Positions 1-12,535 of a stretch of 64,000 nt of DNA are shown one piece after another. The notes below the pieces were generated by a model. It was not told where the DNA came from. It saw nothing but the letters and a program-made list of their open reading frames with translations, and made no database searches. The translations under genes and the position numbers were made by a program. The stretch is taken from the NCBI GenBank assembly GCA_035079385.1, contig JAVHKY010000046.1, positions 1,984,001 through 2,048,000 on the forward strand. The letters are read 5' to 3'. Each line of letters starts with the position of its first letter. Position 1 is the stretch's first letter. Source of the stretch: Aspidiotus rigidus (Eukaryota > Arthropoda > Insecta > Hemiptera > Diaspididae).

Positions 1-397
1 TTTTTGAGAAAGAAACACTTTTCGCGCACAAAAAATACATACGTACCTACGTATCTATGAATTTGAGCCAATGTTAAAATTGTAGTCCACACACCCTGAA
101 ACGATATATCCCACAGAAGAAATTCCACTGTAACACCTCTCAAAGTCGGTAAGACGCTGACACGCATCGCTCCATCCGGCGTGAGGTTGTACTAACCTTT
201 CCAAGAACAAACTCCTTGCGAGTGTGCCGCAACCCCCGCGTGATGAGGAAAAAGATGGAAGTCCGGCATTAAACATAATGTACTAGTTTAACACGGCCAC
301 CATTTTTCAAGAAAACTACGAATCTTGAATCGCAGATACACACATCTTCAACATTCATGGTTTCCTCTAAGGTGCGAACCATTTTAGATAAATACGG
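1..397. other. no gene seen
   Basis: AT-rich sequence with short open frames on the minus strand only. Nothing in their translations resembles a known family and there is no convincing splice structure. Confidence 0.5.
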
Positions 398-597
398 TAA
401 AGGAGAAATACTAAATTCGCAAAAAATTTTTTTATTACGATATACGCTGAAACAGCAGTATATGTGTAACACGGTGACGCGTTTCGATCAACGATCATTA
501 TCCTGATCGTTGATCGAAACGCGTCACCGTGTTAAACTGCTGTTTCAGCGTATATCGTAATAAAAATTTTTTTTGCGAATTTAGCATTTCTCCTTTA
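398..597. repeat. near-perfect palindrome (foldback)
   Basis: Two arms, 398-497 and 504-597, are reverse complements with about a 6-base spacer. The only clear difference is a short insertion of about 8 bases in the left arm near 460-467. Transcribed or single-stranded, the segment would form a hairpin of about 93 bp. It looks like a foldback or MITE-type element. No coding potential is seen and no target-site duplication was identified. Confidence 0.8.
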
Positions 598-1449
598 TTT
601 AACACATCTTCAAATATAACACTATAATCTGCCCAAGTTTCATCCAGTAGTTTTGGACGAGTTCCGCGGACAAAAAAATCTTTTATATGAGTTCACTGTC
701 ACTATCTTGAAAAGTTCAAGAGGTCAGGTCAAACGATTTTGTCGCTTGACAAATGCAGTTATAGTTGTCAACCTTAGTCAACAATACTTCACTTTTCTAT
801 CCAGAAAAGTCGGTAAAACAAGTATCCTCTTCCTATGTGAACGTTCCACATTACAGGCTGTGATCTAGATGGAGTACCACTTTTAAATTGAAAAAGTTTT
901 CTACATGACGTTTCATAGACCGATTTCTTGGTGATGTCAGATATCACTGCTGACTTGCTGCTACAGTTCTTTTTTCCCTTGGCTCCAAGTTAAGTGAACA
1001 AGCAAAACGTTAACAACTGATTCTACATGTGAATTTTCATAAGAAAAATATTAGATTGTTCAGTCTATCGATAGCTAGTTGGAAAATTAAGATCATCCTA
1101 ATTAGATTCATCAACTAGAAACTTGTATCGATTTGTTTAGCCACAACACTTCCGTTATTTTTTTACCGCTTGGAAGTAACTATACTTGAAAAAAAAACCA
1201 AACGTTATCACTGTGTTAATTAAATGGGGAAAAAGTTGTTTACTTTTGAGGAGGACTCTAGCAGAAGGGCGTCCGTCCCATAAGAAATACATTGTGCGGA
1301 CGCGGACGCCCTTCTGCCAGATACATCCTCATTTTTGTTGTTCACACAGACCACAGATGCAGCCGTAAGGCATGACTAGTGACATTACAGGAAATTAATC
1401 TATTGTCCTTACTGCTACAGGCACATTCTCAAAGGTTGATTTCTCACTT
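598..1449. other. non-coding, with decayed repeat and short hairpin
   Basis: No gene seen. Positions 633-680 resemble 16980-17028 (shared CATCCAGTAGTTTTGGA and TCCGCGGACA), so an old dispersed repeat lies here. Positions 1260-1278 and 1298-1318 form a GC-rich hairpin around the shared string GCAGAAGGGCGTCCG. Confidence 0.5.
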
Positions 1450-1817
1450 AAGCCTCATCCACACGAGAGAGTTTTCGAGAATACCTTGGGAAGTGGGCGG
1501 AGTGGGCGGAGCGTAATCGGAACGCTCAGTGAGAACATGAGGTGAAAACGAAGTTCAACATGTTCAACTTCTTGGGGAGAATTCGAAGGGGAATGTGAGT
1601 AGTGTTGCGGGTGCACGGTAAGAGTGCGTTACTAACAACGTGATCGCCATACGCCTACAGACAGCCACGCAGATAACAGCATGCGTAACACTAGTCTTTC
1701 CTACTTTTCTCTCATCACACTGTGGATGGATTTTTGTATCACAGGAGAAAATGAGCGTGCGCGCGCATATTCCCCTATTGCATTCTCCTGTTTTTTTCCC
1801 TCGTGTGGACGAGGCTT
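1450..1817. mobile_element. MITE with 18-bp terminal inverted repeats
   Basis: The ends AAGCCTCATCCACACGAG (1450-1467) and CTCGTGTGGACGAGGCTT (1800-1817) are inverted repeats matching at 17 of 18 bases. TTA occurs beside both ends (1448-1450, overlapping the repeat by one base, and 1818-1820), as expected of the 3-bp target duplications of PIF/Harbinger elements. The 368-bp length and lack of a plausible transposase mean it is non-autonomous. Overlapping open frames inside it on both strands are probably fortuitous. The superfamily is an inference. Confidence 0.6.
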
Positions 1818-4434
1818 TTAGATATATTTCCAGTCTAAGAAGGTGGAGTAAGTGGACTAAAATTGAGAAATTTGATAATTTGTTCAACTGAAATCAATCA
1901 GTGCGCCTCTGATTTTCTCCATCAAACCGTATTTTTTCACTTCTACAAGTAAATTGGATCGCCGAGTTTTTCTTAATTGATTAATTTATTATCTATTCAT
2001 TTTTCTAATCAACTTGTTCAGTTTTCGTTCAATATTATTCTTTTATTTGGAAGGCCGCTCGAATACATATTAAACGACGAAAATGATGGAAAAATACTAG
2101 ACAAATACGTCTCGCTTCAAAAGAAAGAAAACAAAAAATAAATATACAAAAAAAAGTAGGAAAATAAAATAATAGAAAAATTAATTAATTAGGAAAAACT
2201 TGCCGCTTCAATTTATTTATAGAAGTGAAAAAACATATTTTTTGAAGAAAATTAGAGATGCACTGATTGATTTTAGTTGAGCGAGTTATAAAATTTCTCA
2301 TTTAGTCCACTTACCCCCTTGACGGAAAATATATCCCAAGTAAAAAATGAATTTCCGAGAATGTGTCTATAGTAGTAAAGAAAATAGAACCTCATACAGA
2401 TTGGAGTAGATAAGTAACAAAAGAAAGAAAAAAAACAAAACAATTTTGGAATGAGATATACAAGTGATTTTGAATGATTTACCATATTGTTCATGAATGA
2501 ATGATGAAGAGAAATTTGTAAGATATGGAATAAACTTGAAGAAATTCAGAAAGCTCATAATTTTTTAATTTTCAGCGTTCATTATAATTATGTATAGGCT
2601 TATAAAGTGAGCCCCCAAAAGCCAATTAGGTTAAAATATTGTATAGCCTAATAGACTTATACTAGACTACCCGCAAATGTGCCCCCAAAAGCTAGTGGTA
2701 GACTTTTACCAAGTTAAATATATTATACACCAAGTTTTATATATCTTACTGTTAGAAAGTGAAATTCAGTAAATGTATGAATTAACTAGCCCTTACATGA
2801 TGTATTAACGAGGCATTTTGGGGGAAGCATATAATATTTTGTATACACATTAACTAGTGAATTTATGAAATCACTAGATATTTCATACATTACTGGAAGG
2901 CGTTCAGTTGAAGTACTTATGAATGAAATACATAAATGTCTCAAATTGTACATCTCGTCAAACAAAATATAATCAATTCATTCATTTATTTTCACATGTA
3001 TTGCTGTGATGATAGCGCAAATGGAAGGGCTAGCCGGAAAAGGGGCAATTTTCGATGTATCAAGGTTTCCAAAAATGCGATTTAAAGTTTGCCAACAATA
3101 GAAAACATAGAAAATGATATTGTGTATGCCAAAATTTATATAGAATTTGTAGAGTGGTTCTTCAACTATATTTTCGTGAAAAAATTTTACGAAAAAGTGT
3201 AATGTAACCCGAGAAAATACGCGATTTAAAAGACCTTGAAAATGCCCTTTTTCCATAGAACTGGTACTCTTGACGGCACAGAAAGTACCTTTGAGAATGG
3301 AAAACGGTGTAGAAACGTGACGAATTCGTTCTGTACACACAAATAAGAATATCTGCGTATATTCTCTGCTCACACAACCATTTAGTGCAAAAGGCGGGAA
3401 TATTTTACATGCTGCTCAGCTGCTGTCTCAAAACACTAGTAGAAAAAACCAGAGTCAAGTGTTCTATTTGCTTCTCTAACTCACTCTACAGAGCGTTTTG
3501 TCCTCATAAATTTCAGAACTGATATTAATTTTTGAAGTTGTAGAATACAAAAACACGATCTCCGGAGAAAGTTCAATTTCCTGGAAATTGCCCTTATTCC
3601 GGCTCGCCCTTCAATTATAGCAAACCTTTTTTTTTTTTTTTGACATATATCGCGTTTTTTTGCCCGTTGAACATCTGGTAGTGGAATTGAACTGAGTTCT
3701 GCAAACGCCAGCCAAGTGACAAGCGAATGATCCATAGAATAAAGTCTATTGCACTGGTACAAGAGGTCCCTTCCTCTGAACTGCAGACTTGTCACTTTGA
3801 CGGCTTTCACAAAAAGCTTAGCCTTCACTAAGTGACTGCGAGGAGGCGGCTGTACAAAGTGAGACTGATGTTGTGGGTATGTTTTCTATTTTGACAAATT
3901 TTTTAGGGCATAATTCGATTTGAGATGGCGCAAAATGGCAATTAGGAACTGTCAAAATTAGGGTTCGGGAATGCACTACCTGTTTGACATTTCAACTATA
4001 TTTTGTGGAGGTTGGAAAGCATGTTGCACTCAGCCTCTTTACCTTGCTACCTTCTGTATTTCTTAGTATTGTGACTGTTTGTTGATGTGAGGACCTGTTT
4101 GTTGATATAATCATGAGTCATACTGTATGTTTTCCTGTGAATGCAAGACGGATCTCTAATACACAGTGTGATTCGTTTTATACATGAAGTTTCTGAATAA
4201 AGAAGTCATAATGCAATTAAGCTTTCTCGATTCATTTAGAAGTAACCAAATGATGGATATTCCGACAGGAACACCATCAGCTGTACCGAGTCAATATTCG
4301 CCTGTAAAGGTTCTAATAGGAGCGCCACTTTCCACGCTACACTTAAAAGTGATGGTGTGTAGTAGTCTCATATGGACCCTTTTTAGCCAAACCCAACCTA
4401 GCGACATGATAACAATCTAAAGAAATAAAGAACA
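1818..4434. other. no gene seen; AT-rich
   Basis: Low-complexity AT-rich sequence. The string CCCCCAAAAGC occurs twice (about 2610 and 2683) and a poly-T run lies near 3628. Short open frames, such as 2978-3373 on the minus strand, have compositions typical of chance ORFs and no recognisable motif. Confidence 0.5.
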
Positions 4435-5245
4435 AGCAGCCCGCGGGCGTGGTGTGACGAGGGTCGACGAATAAGACTGGGATATTTGTGATAAATATCG
4501 ATCGAGATCGATACAAGGTACAGGAAAATAAAAATGATAATTTTCATGCGCTAAAACCCAACGTGGAAAGTAGGACCAAGTTCAAATTGAAATTGAATTG
4601 CGGATTTTAAAACTAGCAAATCACATTCACAATCGATTTTTGATCGTTCTATTTCCTACATTTTTATTTGTACTTATTCATTTCATATCCCCATCGCGTT
4701 GTAAGACATTCCCTTTCAATAGTATTCAATTTCATTCATACCGTTTGAACCACTTTTAAGAATTCATATCACATCTTTTTGTTTCTATTTGTGAAAGCAA
4801 ATACTCAACAAAAGCAAACACTCAACAATTAATAAGCAATAACCTGAAGCATGACCTGAAGTAATCACTGGTACTCGAGTACAAAACAAACAACGGTGAT
4901 ATTACATTCTTCCAACAATTGTCATTTCCGTCATGAGATATTGATAATAAGTAAGTACCGTAACGCGAATAGTAAAATTGCAAAATTGAAATCCTTGATT
5001 AATTAATAATACTATCACAAACTTCATTTGTCTGCTCAAAACCCAACGATGTAATTATCATACCAGTACTACCTTTGTAATCAACTTCAAAGTACTTAGA
5101 ACTAAGGATAAAAAGAAATTCAAAATTGAATCGCGGATCTCAAAGCCAGGATATCACACCCACGATTGATTTTTAAATCACTCTGTTTCCTACGTTTTTA
5201 TTTGTAATTATTCATCTCAGTTTTCCTGTCGCGTTGTAAGACATT
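4435..5245 (-). repeat. dispersed repeat, minus-strand copy of the 26875-27533 unit
   Basis: Read on the minus strand, this segment aligns along its length with 26875-27533 with substitutions and small indels. Landmarks include the stretch around TTAATTAATCAAGGATTTCA (about 4990-5010 here, about 27117-27137 there). Its minus-strand 3' end (about 4435-4475) carries GACCCTCGT followed by a GCCCGCGGGC hairpin and CTGCTTG, the same end structure as the rolling-circle-like units at 22241-31586. It is non-coding as far as can be seen. Confidence 0.65.
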
Positions 5246-6884
5246 TTGTTTTATTTGTATTCATTAAAGAAAAATAAATGTGATAATTCGAACATTCAAT
5301 CAAATTTACTAATACGATGATCAATGCGAACATGCAAAGACATAAGAAACAATACAAAATAAGATACGTGACACGCGTCATTGAAACAGTACCATGTATC
5401 ACTAAATAAAAATACTCACAACTTATTGCGTTGTGGACTACCATGCTGATGTGAGCGTCCGAACTTACTCGAAGAAGAAAGAACGAAGAAAGTGATTGCA
5501 ATACGGCCGGCTTGCACCTACCCTAAAAAATTATCCTTTACTATAAGCGGAGATTCTCCTCTTCTCCAGATCGTTATCATGTCGCTTGGTTGGGATTGGC
5601 TAAAAAGGGTTCATATAACAATCAATTTCAAAAAATGAGATCCACAAAAGTTGGAGCCGAGTCTACTCTAACAATTTCAAAACTCTTTTAGGTGGCTTTC
5701 CATTTGAATTTTACAAGAAAAAAAGGCAGACAGAAAATACGTTGTATAATGCAAGCTTTGGAGAAATTCCGTATAGCAGCGCATACTCCGCCTTTATTGG
5801 CGAATAGGTTGTTCTCTGTCACCTTCATTACACAAGTAAGCAGTTTTTCCACCGTCAAACTCAGGTACTGGAATCCGAACTGTATCGCCAACGAAAGGAT
5901 TTGGAAAATATGTATCTGAACGTTGTCTCATTCATTTTACTTGATCTTGTAAGCCTTGCATCGATTCCTTGTCTTTACGTTTTATATTATTGTGACCTTT
6001 CACATAGTTTACAAACAAAATCCGCTACCAAATATCAATTACAACGTGGACATGAATTACTTCGAACAGTTTCTCTCTTCAGTAACCTCAACTTGCTCCT
6101 CAATAATCCAAATCTGCCTCATTTTCAAAGTTCTGTAGGGTCGATTCAGGAAGTGGGCAAAGTCGTCGGAGAATTTGTCGTAATTTTACCTTTGCTTGAG
6201 ATCGGGTATCGTGAACGCACTAATTAGAAAATGATCTGGGTTCATCGATGGGGCACCCAGTCAGGTTGGCGACACCGCAATTCTTATTGTATGCTTCCTT
6301 TAGCCCTTTCTAGTTAAATCATATAATTTCACAAAATCATTTACTTCAATTAGTTGAAATAGGTATTACATGTCATAGCTAGTTTATTCACACATTACCT
6401 AGTTCCACACTCCAACGGTAACATATTCGTGTATACTAGGCCTATAATGAAGGCTAAACTCAATGTAACAATCGAATCCATATTTCTAAACAATCGTAAG
6501 CTTACCAGGCAGTATACTCTTGAGAGCTAGTTAGCTTGACAAAAAGTATATTAGACTTGTTTGCGAAGTTAGGACGCAAGGGTTTTTTGTAATACTTCAT
6601 CATCGTTGTATAAGTAAATGAACTGTTTGGAAAACCTAAACCAATGATTTTAAACCAAAGTTGTATTGGAGACGAGGGGGATGAAAGAATATTATGTGAC
6701 GAAAAAGTTCGAGTAAATTTCTTCACTATATGTCTTTGGGCGTTTGCAAAGAAATACAAAGTAAAGATATACCAATCTTGATGTGTAGGAATGTCGATCC
6801 GGCTGCTACAGTAAGTTTAACCTCCATTGCGGGCCTGGTACTGTGTACGTATATATGACGTAGTATGATGTATAATATATTATT
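5246..6884. other. no gene seen
   Basis: Short frames on both strands (5217-5501 minus, 5692-5919 plus, 5901-6227 plus) show no recognisable domain. No repeat family shared with the rest of the window was noticed apart from the tail of the preceding element. Confidence 0.45.
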
Positions 6885-6886
6885 AC

Positions 6887-6923
<37 letters not shown>

Positions 6924-6955
6924 CATCATCATTATTATTATTATTTGTTTATTTT
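6885..6955. repeat. (TTA)n / (ATT)n microsatellite
   Basis: About 20 trinucleotide units with a few ATC variants. The poly-isoleucine ORF across it is an artefact of the repeat. Confidence 0.9.
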
Positions 6956-7689
6956 TTAACAGTCCAAGACCAATTAACGTCGACACCACCTTCACGAAAC
7001 AACATACGGATAAAATATCACGATAGAAAAAAAATTTGATTAATCTCGATAATGTAGATTCTTTATTATTGATTAACTTGCACGTAAAATTCTTGAAGAA
7101 ACGAAGTAAAAACTTGCCCTCGACTAGCCGCCTTCAAGAAATTTTCTGGCGTAGCCAAAAAAATAAAGATCGTGTTTCATGTCTCATATTTTATCAGTCA
7201 TCTTGAAATATTCTAATCGTCAAGCGCTTGTGAGATATTACTTCACTTTTGCCCATACTTTCATTGAACTACACGCCATTTGTGACGCTTCTGAGAAAGC
7301 CTACGGCGCATTTATCTACATTCGTGGGAAAAATATTTTGAGCTATTTTCGTAGGGCGAAAATCTTATATGATAAATTTGGGTCTGTAACCTTTCATGGG
7401 GTTCACTCGCTCCGCTCGTTCGCCCCCTTTCTTTGTTTAGCATAAGTCCCGTATGAAATATTTATCCACCAATTTGAAGGACGAGGGGTCGTGCAGAAGT
7501 GTACTCGCATATTTTTAAATCATACACGAGGAATAAGCTCACAAATACAAGCGCACGGGCTACCAATTTGTCCATTAATTTCGAGGTGGAAGGGTGGTAC
7601 ACAGGTTTGTCCAGTAAATTCCAGGAATTTTGTTCACTAATTTCCAGGAAAATTTTCCGAGTTCCCACTCTCTGTGCTTTGTGCAGTAA
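6956..7689. other. no gene seen
   Basis: Only short frames. Translation of 7240-7330 gives a peptide containing ELHAICDASEKAYGAFIYI, which resembles the RNase H/pol region of BEL/Pao-type retroelements (HxFCDASxxAYGA), so a small decayed pol remnant is possible. The frame ends soon after, and the rest is featureless. Confidence 0.4.
7224..7370 (+). pseudogene. possible BEL/Pao-like pol fragment
   Basis: Within 7179-7445 on the plus strand the peptide ELHAICDASEKAYGAFIYIR matches the pattern ELHxFCDASxxAYGAVxY, the start of the RNase H region in BEL/Pao retrotransposon polyproteins. Only about 40 residues are recognisable; downstream the frame runs into unrelated sequence and no LTRs were seen. 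It is interpreted as a small relic. The identification rests on one motif. Confidence 0.5.
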
Positions 7690-8245
7690 CTAGGCTTATA
7701 CTAGCACTAGGCTTAAGCCTAGTATAATGGAGCTAGTATAAAATACTCATACAGATCTCGCAAGCCTATAGTATAAAAGAAGCCTAAAGCTAGTATGAAG
7801 TTAGTATAAAGGAGGCTTGGACCAAATATAAGCCCAATACAAAATGTCAAATAGCATAGCTTAGCTAGTATACTATAGGCTTGTATATTGCATAATAGCA
7901 CTAGTACAATGAAGTCTAGTATACTGTATATTAGGTCTCGGTTCCACAGCCCTTCTTGGCCTACTAGTATACTGTATCTGTATAAGACTAGTATAACCCT
8001 AATATAAAAGCTGCTAGTATACAAGAAGACGCACGCACGTAAATTTCGAAATCAGCGTAGGGGCTAGAGCAAAGACATGAAACATGTCAACAAAAAATGA
8101 ATAGGACAATTTTTGAACGAAATTATAAAAATACAGAAGACCTTATCACTAATGTTTTCCTATCTCATTGTAACCTAGTATAAGTATAAGTCTGCTACTA
8201 GCTTTCGAGGGCTCATTCGTTAGTGATTTAGTGTAAGTCTAGTAT
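7690..8245. repeat. CTAGTATA / TAGGCTT motif-rich tract
   Basis: The strings CTAGTATA, TAGTATAA and TAGGCTT, together with their complements, recur many times in about 550 bases without a fixed period. A related cluster is at about 8495-8520. It looks like degenerate simple sequence built from a short palindrome-prone motif. The minus-strand frame 7719-8024 is a by-product. Confidence 0.55.
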
Positions 8246-9044
8246 ACAATATTTCGAGCTAAATAAGGTGCATTGCAATGCTATAGTGAGTTATGTCATA
8301 GCAGGCGGGAGCGAATACACGGAGGAGGGGGGCGGACTCAGGGACATTTCCCTCATATGAGGAATAGAAGTAAATAAACGAGAAAATATAAACAATTTCT
8401 TTTCTTGACATGGATACGTCCAAACTCCAAAGGCTGGATTCATAAAAAATGACGCCAGGTGACCTTGACCTACTTCCAACCTACGCTACTCTCATTATAC
8501 TAGGCTTAATATACGTTATATTAGCCCTGGCCTCCACTGAACTGGGCATAGAGTAGCTAGGAAATGGTGGTAAAGTCAGCTCAAAATGAAGATTGATTTG
8601 AATACAACCTAAAAGTTTATCATTAGTCCAGGAGAACGAGATTAAAATTGGGTACGAAAACAACAAGAATCCAAGAGAGGTGAAACAGGGCAAATATATT
8701 GGGGACGGTCTGGTAGAAAACTTAGTAAAAGAATGGACTTGTCCAATGTACGCTCCACCCCCAGCCTTTGAAAACTACAATTAAAATCAGTTTTCCGATA
8801 AGAGATTAAAAATTTTTCCAGGTTCTCTTTATATCATATACACATATAGCTCAAGAGTCAAAATTTTTCCAAGTCCCTCACCTATCATACATGGCTCGAG
8901 AGTCGCAATTTTCCAAGTCCTTTTTCTTATCGTAGACATTTTTTCAATTTTTTCGCCGGACGGCGCACGGCAAATTTCTGAAAACCAAAACCCATAGAAC
9001 AGGTTCCCTGTTAAAACTGGTTACGAACCTTATCGGGTTCATCA
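8246..9044. repeat. PLE terminal-repeat relic, reverse orientation
   Basis: Positions 8850-8935 hold about two degenerate units of the 45-bp minisatellite found at 62872-63190, in reverse orientation. Positions 8995-9020 hold TAGAACAGGTTCCCTGTTA, the end motif seen at 43142-43165 and 62800-62822. Both are parts of the Penelope-like terminal repeat described there. The rest (8246-8850) shows no recognisable gene. Confidence 0.5.
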
Positions 9045-9722
9045 TTGGGCGTAACTGATCAGAGATGAATTATTATGTACAATATTTTAGAAATACTGTA
9101 AGTACGATAGCTAGTTGAAATATGATATGAAAAAATCTGTATGTATGACTTCGTTCAACACGTGCAGTTTCTTGTTAGCTGTATGTTTTATGTTGGATTC
9201 TCTTGATAATGATTACGAGGTAACCGAAACGTCGAAATAAAAACAGTATTTGTTTTTAAAGGAGCGCGGGTAATGCCAAAGTGTTTGTATCCTTGCACGA
9301 ACACAATTTTCATTTTTCAAGTTAGCTGTATGGTTGGAGATTACAATTTCTTCGAATTTACCAAGCTACTGTACTTATTCCCATAAATATTGTACCCATT
9401 CGCGAATAAAATCAAAGAAGGCGCTCTCTACATTTTCTGTGATGGTCATTTGCGGAAGCTTGGCGAAAAGGTGATGATCTTGAAAAATTCATCCGAGATA
9501 TTTGAAATTATATTCACACGACAGGAAATTATGAGGACTGCAATTTTTGTTTCATACATTTTTCAGAAAAAATAATATTTTGAGAAGGTACAGTCGATTT
9601 TATTAACGTGCTGTCTTATGGTGAAAAACGCCATGATCACCTTCTCGACATTGACAACAGCGCCACTACAGATCGCTTTATATGCGAATAGCGTTACTCA
9701 TCTCTGATCAGTTACGCCAATT
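9045..9722. repeat. segment bounded by 21-bp inverted repeats
   Basis: GGCGTAACTGATCAGAGATG (9048-9067) returns as its reverse complement near 9699-9718. The interior includes 9195-9262 (ACCGAAACGTCGAAATAAAAAC), a string typical of the 3' parts of arthropod PLE terminal repeats. The interval could be a short TIR element or an inverted-repeat PLE remnant. The short frame 9390-9575 has no recognisable domain. Confidence 0.45.
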
Positions 9723-11054
9723 GACAAATCCGACACGGTTTGAAACAGGTTGTGTCGAATAAATGAAAAATTTTTGTATGCGTCTGTCTGCACTTTTCTC
9801 TCTCTAAGCCCGTCTTTCAATCTTATTTTGGTTAACTTTTGGTTTTAAAAAAAAATTTGGACAAAAATTGTTTGATATGAAATTATTTACAGAAACGAAT
9901 TTTACCGTCGGACGCATAGTTTTCGAGTAAGAGAAGGGGTTTGTCATGTAGAAATTTTCAATGAAAAAAAATAAGGTTGAAATTGGCGGTGAAGGGCGAG
10001 TGTCTCAAGTAAAGACTCTCGACGACACGTCCCCTTATCGCGACAAGGTGTAACGGCACGGGTGAGGACTTTCTCGCTGAGATTCACAAAGAGCAGTCAC
10101 TTGAACTGGCCTTATGAAAGTTGTTCACTTATATTACGTATTTTTTGAGTACATGTACTCTTTTTTTTTTTTTTTGTATCATTACCGTATTTTTGGTACA
10201 GGACAAGATAAATCTGTGTTTCGTCTCTTCTCCATTGGTAATCATAATTTTTATACTATTTTCTCCTCTTTTTTTTTCTCTTTTTTCAATAGTTATATTT
10301 ATTCTAAGTTAATTTTGAGACAGCTGATCAACATAAGAACGCATCATTAATGGGCCTATTCTGCGGCAAACACATTTTTCCACAACTAAAGAAAGTTTTT
10401 GAAAAGGTTTGTAGGGGCTTGGGGCAGCTGGTGTATATGTGTAAGTCTGTAGCGTAATACAGCTCACGAAATACAACAATACTTTTGAGATTGCAGTGCG
10501 AACACTGGATTAAAAAAAAGTTTACAGTTACGATTGTGTGCTATCGACATGTCGTAGCTACTATTTAATACGACATACGCCCGAAAACTTTCTCTACGAG
10601 TAACACAGTTGACGTGACGGAGTCACATATGTAAGTCGTTCAACTCATCATTTTCTCAAACCTCAACTTCCAGCCTACAAATTATAATTTAAATTGTATA
10701 AAGGTAGTTTGTTTTATAATTTTACTTCAAAATAAACTGTATGAGAATCGGTTCAGTAGAAGTAGAGATCCTACTGTCGAAAGATCCTGGAGTTTATTTC
10801 TGTGTGACGTTAGAGATTGTGCAAGAGTATCCATTCTCTCGAAAAAATTTCGAAAGAATTTTTTGCTCTCATAAGAAAAGCACAGAGAGTAAAGGTCATC
10901 GAGTCATTAATTGAAAATGGTAAAACGATAATAAATCAAAAGTTCATATTTACAATTCATAAGTTTTTCGATATTTGAAAAAATACTTGAATATCTTATT
11001 TCTTTTCTATCTCTAATAAATTACACAACGATATTTACTCTCTGTGTTATTCTC
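9723..11054. other. no gene seen
   Basis: AT-rich, with poly-T near 10151 and 10267. Plus-strand frames 10114-10350 and 10121-10312 are phenylalanine-rich chance ORFs across the T-runs. Confidence 0.5.
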
Positions 11055-11336
11055 ATGGAAGAAAACAGCTCAAAGGAAAAACAGCAGGTACTTTTTTCTG
11101 ATTTTGATTGCTCTGACGTCACAGGAAAACATCCCTATAACGAAGTCTACAGATTATTGGAGACCTGGTATGGAGGTGTAATGAAGTTCGATTCCTACAT
11201 GATAATATATAGATTTCTGTTACAATGTGGACTGCTACAACGTCGTTTCCCATTTACAATCGTGTTTGGAGAGCAAAGGAGGCATTTGATTGACCTACTT
11301 GAAAATTTCAAGCTATACCTGATTTTTGATTATTAA
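11055..11336 (+). CDS. hypothetical ORF, 93 codons
   Basis: An ATG-initiated frame of mixed composition (EENSSKEKQQ near the start, then a segment rich in aromatic and hydrophobic residues, ending LIDLLENFKLYLIFDY). It is not recognised. It has no obvious signal peptide or repeat, and no neighbouring exon extends it. It could be a chance ORF; it is listed because its composition is less simple than that of the surrounding frames. Confidence 0.15.
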   Translation: MEENSSKEKQQVLFSDFDCSDVTGKHPYNEVYRLLETWYGGVMKFDSYMIIYRFLLQCGLLQRRFPFTIVFGEQRRHLIDLLENFKLYLIFDY

Positions 11337-12155
11337 TTCCATGAGCTATTCAATACGTAATATAATAATATAAATGTTGACTGAGAATACTCGTTGATGT
11401 GCTCAATTTCGGTTTGTATACCAATGATTACTTTTTTTACACTAACTTCTAATTTACTTCAGAAAATTGAAACTTTTCACCATTATGGTCGAGAGATAGA
11501 GTTCGTTTATTGAATACTTGTGCTCCTCCTATTACAAATATGGAAGAAAATTGACGAAAAAAGAAGAAGAAAAAATTTTCCTTAATTGAATTCTTACAAG
11601 TTTTCCAAGCACCCGCTAAAATTATGTTTACTTTCCAAGACTAGAAGTACTTCCATCAAGTTTGTATGCGGGCGAATGAGAATTTATTGGAAGAACAGTT
11701 GAATTTTTCATTTCCTGGCACAATTAAAGCTCCACGATTTGAGGAGTTATCAATAACAATAAATTAAAAGAGACTAAAAAAATGTTGAGGACGGACTCCT
11801 GTAGACATGTCTGCCTCCAAGAGGTATGAAGGAAAGAGCCCGCATCCCTGCTCGGATTGTGATAATTATTGAAAGATAGGAAATTTTTCGCTCTAATTTG
11901 TGTAAAGGAGAGACGGAAAAATTTGAAAAATTTCAATTTGTTTTGACCATTCATAAAGCAGGGGAAAATGAATACTTGTGAAAAGCATTGTAATATGAAT
12001 GCTTCTATTTTGCATCGGTTTTGTCGAGTTATGACCCTCCTACAAGCCATTTCAGATGAGGTAAGTATGTTTTTACAGGCACTCAACAAATTTTATTGAA
12101 GCAACCGATGTTGGTTAAACAAACTCACCATCAGGAGCTAGGCTACAAACAATTA
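11337..12155. other. no gene seen
   Basis: AT-rich. A 121-codon minus-strand frame (11724-12089) has no recognised motif. GAPDH's missing terminal exon was looked for here on the minus strand and not seen. Confidence 0.45.
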
Positions 12156-12535
12156 CACTACTGAACAACTATCTTGTATCCTGAATTTCATTATAATTAC
12201 ACATCTAGAGTATTTTTCAACGCTGAACACGAATTTGAAGTTCATTTTTCAATCCGAGCAAATTCTTTTATGGAATGACGTGAAAATCAACTCGTTCATT
12301 TGCCGCGTATCGTCGCGGAACGGAACACGAGTTCTTGATATCCGATGATACTACGTTCGTTAAGCGCGCGACGATACGCGTCAAATGAACGAGTTGATTT
12401 TCACGTCATTCCATAAAAGATTTAGCTCGGATTGAGAAATGAACTTCAAATTCGTGTTCAGCGTTGAAAAATACTCTAGATGTATATAATGAAATTCAGG
12501 ATACAAATATTTTTTTTTTTCTTTGTTCAGTAGTG
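12156..12535. repeat. foldback element with about 160-bp arms
   Basis: Arms 12156-12315 and about 12367-12535 are reverse complements with a few differences and a T-run insertion in the right arm near 12510-12520. The spacer is about 50 bases. Landmark: CGCGTATCGTCGCG at the inner left edge and CGCGACGATACGCG at the inner right edge. It is typical of a long-hairpin MITE or foldback transposon, and no target duplication was identified. Confidence 0.8.

Noticed and set aside
9195..9240. Hammerhead ribozyme-like string (stem-loop followed by CGAAAC) as found in some PLE terminal repeats
   Set aside because: The essential CUGANGA box does not match (two changes in the invariant bases) and no pairing stem I/III could be completed, so a ribozyme is not supported.
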